Of a stretch of DNA of 64,000 bases, positions 54,001 to 63,000 are shown piece by piece. The stretch spans positions 55,558,431 to 55,622,430 of the forward strand of contig OY755252.1 in NCBI GenBank assembly GCA_963576725.1, in the 5' to 3' direction. The DNA is from Azorinus chamasolen. Lineage: Eukaryota > Mollusca > Bivalvia > Cardiida > Solecurtidae. Positions within the stretch are counted from its first letter, which is position 1; every line of letters starts with the position of its first letter. The translations under genes were made by a program, and so were the position numbers. The notes under the pieces are model-generated. The model saw only the letters and a program-made list of their open reading frames with translations. It did not search any database and had not been told where the DNA came from.

Positions 54001-57000
54001 GTGGCACGTGTCTAAGCGTGCATCAGATGCACGACAGGGTTGTGGACGTCGCACATCGCACGAGTCACGTGCGGGAGGTATTTGCTCGCTTATGGATGAG
54101 CATCCCTTAACCTGTTTAATGCCCAGTGTAAGTACATTTCCACAGCATTCTTCTACACCTACACCTACACTTGTTCCAAATTATGACAATATGAAACTAA
54201 TATACATTTCGTAAGTTAACAGGTCATGGAAAACTACATTTTTTCTTTTCGAATCCACACACCATGACATGACAACATATCAGCTCATTTATTTACATTT
54301 TGACCCATGTACGATTTTTAAGATGAATGGTACTTTAGTATATACCTGTAACTGACTGTAGCATGTCATCTGCTGATGAAACGTGTGCTGACTATTCTGT
54401 ATTGACTCATTAAGTGATCTGTTGTCAATGGGAAAAGTGACAAACGGTATTGAGCCAAGCAGAATGCCTCAGATGCATGTAGCAGATGTTATGTTTGTCG
54501 AATTCATTTACGCAACAGTGCTTGTGAGACGTTGATTTGGATAAAAATATTAACTACTTTTGGTCATACCCTTTATTACTAAGTGCGTTTGTAATAGCTT
54601 TCGGCAAAACAAAACAAAACAACATGTTTGTCTGCCTCAGTTCTCAATACTATTTTCTTCCAGTTTTGTTTAGGAAATACGGGCATTAGTGTCAGACAGT
54701 TTGAATAAAGACGTGATAATTAATGTATTATCGTAGAAAAAACCATAGCTATAATACCCTTTTAACATACAAAAGGTTAAACCATCAGCTGCTGTTGTGA
54801 GCGTATTCAGTTATGCGAAACTACAATTCATTTATAGAAAAAGAAGACTTTCCCTTATTCTGTGTTTCTATGTTGTTTGTCTTTATCCTTATCACGAATC
54901 ACAAATATTTAAAAGAGTGAGGATCTAGACAAAATGCAATCTAATTTTAAGACCTACTCTGAATTCCATAATCCAGAATATAGGAGCTACCACAAAACTT
55001 CAAACATGTCCAATTTTCAGTAGAAGATACAATGAAAGGGTAGAATACATTATTTATAGAAAAAATAGCATTTGCCCTTATTCTGTGTTAATATATCGTT
55101 TGTCTTTGGCCTTATTCTGTGTTTATATATCGTTTGTCTTTGGCCTTATCATGAAACACAACTATTTTAAAGAGTGTAGATCTAGAACAAATGCAATCTA
55201 AAGTAGCTTCCCAGTATATAGGATCAACCACAAAACTTCAAACATGTTCCATTTTCATCATAAGATACTACGAAAGGGTAGACATACTAAGAGAAGAACA
55301 AGCATAACCGGTTTTTTTCACACTCGAATGTTCTAGAAGTACGGGCTGATGTCAACTGATTCACGCCCTTACCTCACGTTGGGTTAACCCTTATATAAAC
55401 TGCTGTTTTTGCCAGTGGCATGTTATTTTGACACTTCATAGGAACGTTTTTCCTGTAAGTCTCGTGTTGGATTTGGCCTCGACGGAGCAACAATGAGAGG
55501 GCAACAAAAATGGCAACTCCTTTTTAGATAGATATGTTTAATTAATTTATTTCTTTTCAACATAATATATATAATTTATATGTATGCATGACAGAAATGA
55601 ATACTATTGAAGATGATGGATATCCTACAGAACGAATGGCGCATAGTTTATCGTAAAAAAAATAATCACACGTTATCCAGAACCATTTCGTAACATAAAG
55701 ATATCATGAATATTTATCAACTGACTTTTACATTGGCATATGTTAAATGTTTTTTTGGTATAAACTGTAAAGTTAGATCTATTACAATTTCATAAGCAAA
55801 CAGAGCAGATCCCTGATAAGACGAATCCAGTCGTCTGTTATGAGTCTACTGTGTTTGCAAAGAAGTGAAAATCCTTTTTGTATGTTAAGATTAGATTTTC
55901 ATAATTTATCTCATGACTGAAAATGAATTCTTTGTATGAACATCTTTATTTGATCAATTCCATTTGTACAAATGAGTTATTATGGTGCAACACAAGTGTA
56001 TTGAAATCGTATGAAATGGGTGATGTTAACACATTGCAATATAGTCCATTGCTTTCATTGAAATAGGATACATTAATGACTCCCAACTAAAACAGAACTG
56101 TTCATATAACACATGCAGGTTAACTGCTAAATAGAATAGAGTGTTTATGAGTACTAATTTATTAATATAAACAGTTCCTGGGTGTACACACGTGATTTAA
56201 AACCAACATAAATGCATCATATCTGTTTAATATGGACGTTTACACTGAACCCCCCCCCCCCCCCCCCCCCCCACACACACACACCATATATAAAGAATAT
56301 GTGTGTGAAAATCTCGTAGTTGAATGACATGAAAATGCTTTAAAATGATATAGTTATAAGTTACACATATACTATAACATGTTATAATAAACCGGTTATG
56401 CTAGTTCTTCGCTTAGTATGTCTACCCTTTCGTGGTATCTTCTGATGAAAATGGAACATGTTTGAAGTTGTGTGGTTGATCCTATATACTGGGAAGCTAC
56501 TTTAGATTGCATTTGTTCTAGATCTACACTCTTTAAAATATTTGTGTTTCATGATAAGGCCAAAGACAAACTATATATAAACACAGAATAAGTCAAATGC
56601 TATTTTTTATATAAATAATGTATTCTACCCTTTCATTGTATCTTCTACTGAAAATTGGACATGTTTGAAGTTTTGTGGTAGCTCCTATATTCTGGATTAT
56701 GGGATTCAGAGTAGGTCTTAAAATTAGATTGCATTTTGTCTAGATCCTCACTCTTTTAAATATTTGTAATTCGTGATAAGAATAAAGACAAACAATATAG
56801 ACACACAGAATAAGGTCCAGGCCCGTACCCAGGTGTGTGTGTGGGGGGGGGGGGGGGGGGGGGCTCCCCCCCCCCCCTCCCAGCTGGCTGGCTGACAAGA
56901 TACCATTTTTGTTAATGGGCCCCTTTTATTTTTCAGCTAGATCTACCGTTTTGAAATTTTACCGAGGCAATTTTTTAGTGACCGATATTTTCCTATCTTA

Positions 57001-60000
57001 GGGAGGTTATCTTTTGGTTCCCCACACAGACAGGCCACCTTTAGCATGCTGTCGTGATCCACGCTTGGCCTATTTTGGTGTGGACCAATCAGGGGAACCC
57101 CCCGCGGAGAACACCCGAATTACGTAATCACGAGTTGGTTCCAGTTTTCGCTATACTGGAGTTTAGCAAATAAATTGTTCAGGACCCAGTCGTGCCAAAA
57201 TGCAAATTGCTGCGTTTCCACAAATACCATATGTGGCACGTATATTAATTAAGCGAGGAAACATTGTCGCAAAATTAAGACGATGGGAATGACGTATCAA
57301 GACGCTATATAGCATAGCTACAAAAAGCAATATGCACTTCGGCCGATAAGCGTTTTACTGACATTAATCAGTAACTAGTAATGAAAAAATAACTCTGAAC
57401 ATTTCGAATGATAAAACAAGTAAAAATGATCTTCGTCCCCAGGCCGATTGTACTGAATAAATCGAGGTTTCTTAATGTTTTTTCATGAATTTGTTTTGTA
57501 ACTTGAGAACGGGAATTTTCCTAAAAAAAATATGGATGCAAAACATACCTTTTGCTATTGAGAATATACCCGAATAAGGGCTATAAAATCAGCAATAATA
57601 TTATTGTAAAATAAGATCAAATGGAATGTCTTTTTCATTGTATACATAAATCTGTTATAAGCAGGTGAGCGAATAAGGGCCATATCATGACCCTCTTGGT
57701 AAACTGTAACATTTGATGTTTGTAGTTTTGATCAGGGTTGTTTTCACATTTAGAATAAAGACATAAGCGGATGCTAGTTCTGAGATGAATAATGCCGAGT
57801 CTGTCCATGACAAACAACTTTAAGCATAATCAAATGTCCGTCTGTCTGTCAATGGCAAAAAACTTTAAGCATGTTCATGTGTGTCTGCCTGTCTGTCAAT
57901 GGCAAAAAAACTTTAACCTTGATCAAAACTTTTGGTGTTAGTATAATGTGTAAGAAGTCTCTGCATTGAAACATTGGTGATCATTCATCATGCTTTAAGT
58001 CTATACACTGAAATACAGGTGTAAAAGGAGCCGATTTCCTATATTATAACATAAAATTATATCTTGATAGAGTTATTCAGATGGCAGGAAATTGCACCAT
58101 TCAATGCGGCATACCAAAACAAAAATCGACTACCGGGAGGGCACATCCCTTTCGTTCCCACCCCAACTCGGGCCCCCAGCAAAAACAATCTAGGTACGGC
58201 CCTGATAAGGGTAAGTCTTCTTTTTCTATGAGTGAATTGTAGTTTCGCATAACTGAATACGCTCACAACAGCAGCTGATGGTTTAACCTTTTGTATGTTA
58301 AAAGGGTATTATAGGCATGGTTTTGTCTACGATAATACATGTAATTATCACGTCTTTATCCAAACTGCCTGTATTTCCTAAACAAAACTGGAAGAAAATA
58401 GTATTGAGAACTGAGGCAGACAAACATGTTGTTTTGTTTTGTTTTGCCGAAAGCTATTACAAACGCACTTAGTAATAAAGGGTATGACCAAAAGTAGTTA
58501 ATATTTTTATCCAAATCAACGTCTCACAAGCACTGTTGCGTAAATGAATTCGACAAACATAACATCTGCTACATGCATCTGAGGCATCCTGCTTGGCTCA
58601 ATACCGTTTGTCACTTTTCCCATTGACAACAGATCACTTAATGAGTCAATACAGAATAGTCAGTCCACGTTTCATCAGCAGATGACATGCTGCAGTCAGT
58701 TACAGGTATATACTGGGTATCAAATTAATAAAATACCATTCACCTTGAAAATCGTACATGAGTCAAAATTTTAATAAATGAGCTGATTTGTTATCATGTT
58801 ATGGTGTGCGGATTTGAAAAGAAAAAATGTAGTTTTCCATGACCTGTTAACCTATATATGTATATTAGTTTCATAGTGTCATAATTTGGAACAAGTGTAT
58901 GTGTAGAAAGATGCTGTGGAAATGTACTTACACTGAGCATTAAACAGGTTAAGGGATGCTCATCCATAAGCGAGCATAAGAGAGCAAATACCTCCCGCAC
59001 GTGACGCGCGCGATGCGCGACGTCCACAGCCCTGTCGTGCATCTAATGCTCGCTTAGGCACGTGCCATAAGAGCATAAGAATACATACGCGCATGCTATA
59101 TTTATCACAATGGTTTCATAAAGTGACTTTTATAGATGCGCAAAAATGCCTCAATAGTTGATAATGTGTTAATGAATATTCATGTAAGAAATATCGACTG
59201 TGAATATTAATCAGCTTATTTATGTTATGTATAGGAGCTAATGCTCTATTTATCACAAAGTGACCTTCACAGAAGTGTCAAAAGCGTCCATATGCGAGAA
59301 TGGGTTAACCCTTTGCCTGTTCAGTATTCATGTAAGAAATAATCTTTTAACCTTACCTTCGATACAATTAATGCTCGACGTATGAGACCATATGTACTGC
59401 ATGTGCAGCCGATCATAAGAGAGCACACCAAGTCATGTAGAGGTCATTTTTACTAGGACAAGGTCACCAAAGGTCACCTCGTTCTAGATCAATGTCACTC
59501 AAAGGTCATTCCAAGGTCAAGGTCGCAATAGACGAGTAAATACAAGCTATTTTAACCTTACCTTCGATACAATTAATGCTCGACTTATGAGACCATATGT
59601 TATGCATGTGCAGCCGATCATAAGAGAGCATCCCAAGTCATATAGTGATCGTTTTTTACTAGGACATGGTCACCAAAGGTCACCTCGTTCTAGGACAAGG
59701 TCAAGGTCGCATAAGACGAGAAGTAATAAGAAAAAGGAAGCATCCAAAGGTCACCCAAAGGTCATACCAAGGTCAATGTCGCATAAGACGAGTAATAAGA
59801 CGAGGAATAATAAGAATAAGAGAGCATCCCAAGGTCACTCAAAGGTCATACCAAGGTCAAGGTCGCATAAGACAAGTAATAAGACGAGGAATAATAAGAA
59901 TAAGAGCGCATCCCAAGGTCACTCAAAGGTCATACCAAGGTAAAGGTCGCATAAGACGAGTAATAAGACGAGTAGTTATAAGAATAAGAGAGCATAAGAG

Positions 60001-63000
60001 AGCATAAGAGAGCACCCTTAATTCTATACTACTTATGTTCAATTAATGAATGGCCGCTTATGACAGGTTCTATTGTATGTCTTTTAAAGAAAAAAGGGAG
60101 AGAGGTGTCGATGAGTAACTAGGTGAGTCTCAAGTTAGTATGCTGTCATTACCTTTGAAAATAGTTTGGATCCAGATGAGATGTCGAGTGACTCGGTGTC
60201 TCATCAAGATCCGAACTGTTTGACACTCTGATTTCGTCTTTGTAAAAGGCATGTCAGAAAGCGTGTAGAGGCATTTTCTATTGACGAAGAATTGCCTAAC
60301 AGTTTCCCTGTTGAATATTCATGTAAAAAATAATAGCATTATGAATATTTATTACCATACTTTTGTAATGGCATATCTGAAGAAACTGTAGAGTCTGATA
60401 TATTATAATCTCTTAACCTATCCCTGTTCTATGTTTATTTCAAATTTCAATAGGTAGGCCTACTGAATATTCATGTACAAATTTGTTATAATGAAACATG
60501 GAGGGTGGAACATTGTATCCATTTCAGCAAGTATAGAAACAGGTCTATCAAATTTCATAAGCAAACAGAGCAGACCTTGATCAGACGGCTCCTCTAGGAG
60601 CCGTCTGATCTGGGTCTACTCTGTTTGCAAATGCGTGAAAACACGTTTGTATGAGGGAAAGGGTTAAGCAAACAGAACATACCCTGAATCAATCGTCACG
60701 GTTCCTACAGGAAACGTCTGATCTGGGTCTACTCTGTTTGCAAAGGCGTGAAAGACATTTACATGTATATGAAAGAAATGGTTAAACCATTACTTCATGA
60801 ATTTTCATGCACGAAATAATGACTTCATGACAATACATTTAAGAAAGGATGACGTCATTAATATCTATGCGTGAATAGGATGACATCGTGATATTCATAA
60901 ATATTTATATACGAAATAATGAAATCATTAATATTAATGTACATGTGTTATAGATAATGACATCATGAATATTCATGTATGAAATAATGACATCATAAAT
61001 GCAGATTATATTACTTTAAGTTTTATAACGGCAAACTATTAACTAAAAAGGTTTTTGTCCATGGCAGAAACTGTAGAATAAACTTTATATATGTCATAAG
61101 CAAGATAGAGCAGACCCTGATCAGCCAGTTCCAACAGGAACGGTCTGATCTGAGTATAGAGGCGCACAACTGCGTATGTTTGGAGTGATGAGATCCTGTT
61201 AACACTACTATTGGACAATATGTGATGATATTCAAGCAGTTTATATCCAAATGAGAGGCCGTTTAACTCAAAACTGTTTGGTTACTTAAGCGTCTCGTCT
61301 GGATCCAAACTGTTTAGACATTCACTCAGGTGTGAACAAAAATTAAAGGAAAAAATACTTTGAGAATTGCAGCAGACGACATTTCGTTGCAGACGAGTAA
61401 TACTCATTGTTGGATCAATTTTAAACTACTCTTCAGAAGTGTGGGGCTATACAAAATCTAAAGAACTAGAGAGGATACATTTAAAGTTCTGCAAGCGCCT
61501 TCTTAATGTACGTACAAACTGTTGTTCTGTGGGGGTATAAGGAGAATTAGCAAGATATCCACTATATATTGCCCGTTACTGTAGAATAATTAAGTACTGG
61601 TGTAAAATTTACAAATCTGAAAATATTATTTTAAAGAAATTGTATGAACTCGGATTGGCGGATTGTCAATCAGGTTACAAAAACTGGGTTTCAAATGTTA
61701 AAAAAATATTAGATGATTATGGTTTTTCCAACGTTTTTGCAAATGTTGATACAAATGTACTATGTTGATACTATAAATGTTTCAAAATTTCATTTAGTTG
61801 TTAGACAGCGGGTTGTCGACTGTTTTATTCAAGAGTGGTCAGCTGGTATTGGGCGAAGCCCTGTGCTAGACGAATATAAATATTTTAAGGAACATTTCAC
61901 GTACGAGGAGTATCTGGATAAACTTCCGTATGATTTACGTTTATTTTTAGCTCGATTCCTTAAGAATTCATACTGGTAGATACGGAAGAGTACAAATACC
62001 ACGGAATGAAAGATTCTTTTTATGCTGCAATACGCGTGATATTGAGGACACTTATCATTTTATTTGTATATGCCCTCTATATAAAGAATTAAGAGAACAA
62101 TATTTACAAAGGTGCTACTTTGACAGGCTATCTGTATTTAAATTTAATGGTTTGATGAAAACTGCAAGTAAGGATGCCTTGTGTAAATTAGCATTATTTT
62201 TAAAGTGTGCAACAAACAAAAGAAATAAGCATCTAAATATTATTTCGGATTAATTTAACCCTTTCCTCCATAAATAGTCAAGAAGATATAATGGCATCAT
62301 GAGTATTAATTGGTTAATTTTTAAAATGGCATATTAACACATGGAATGTTGGCCAAAGCAGAAACTATTGAATCACATTTATATCATTCCATAAGCAAAT
62401 AGAACGGACACGGATTAGATCGACGTCTGACCTGGGTCTACTCTGTTTGCAAAGGTATAGAAAGGCGTATTTATGGAGTAAAGGGTAAACAGGTTAGATC
62501 CTGCTAAAATGGAACTTTAAAAATATTTCTATGACATTAAACAACATTGTGAGTTATCTATTCTCTTTACTCTCCTAAAAAATAAGAAACAAAGCTCGAT
62601 GATTACGTGATTATTGTGAGTTTGATATCAAGACGTTTTGATATTCTTACTGTTCAAAATGTTTTGATGTTTTGTATGTATATTATGACGATGTACTATG
62701 TACAAGTCTTTAATAAACTATATCTGTTCTGTTCTGTTCTGTTGAATGTGGTGGCCTTTCTCGTGCTGTGAAACTAATGTCTGCGAAATATCTGAGCTGC
62801 TAAACGGTATACTGACCTTCCGATTCGTTCAAATTCGCTACCCACCGAGTGTCAAACAGCTTGGATCCAGATCAGACGCCGAGTTACTCGGCGTCTGATC
62901 TGGATCCAAGTTGTTTGCAAAGGGCAGACAGGTAGTGTCTAGCACGAAAAGGGGTAACAGGTACAACAGAAATAGATCATGCATAGAAAATTGCTAAAAA

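Larger units (their letters stand above)
56389..60034. repeat. Right arm of large inverted repeat, with insertion and internal duplication
   Basis: It is the mirror of 53386-55315, beginning AAACCGGTTATGCTAGTTCT and ending TTAATTCTATACTACT. It is longer because of a 1387-bp insertion (56818-58204), a repeated ~200-bp block starting CTTACCTTCGATACAATTAA (59350 and 59557), and extra 84-bp units (59690-60010). Confidence 0.85.

Noticed and set aside
53437..60007. Arg-rich frames in the AGGTCA minisatellite
   Set aside because: Repeat artefact of the 84-bp unit; mirrored in both arms.
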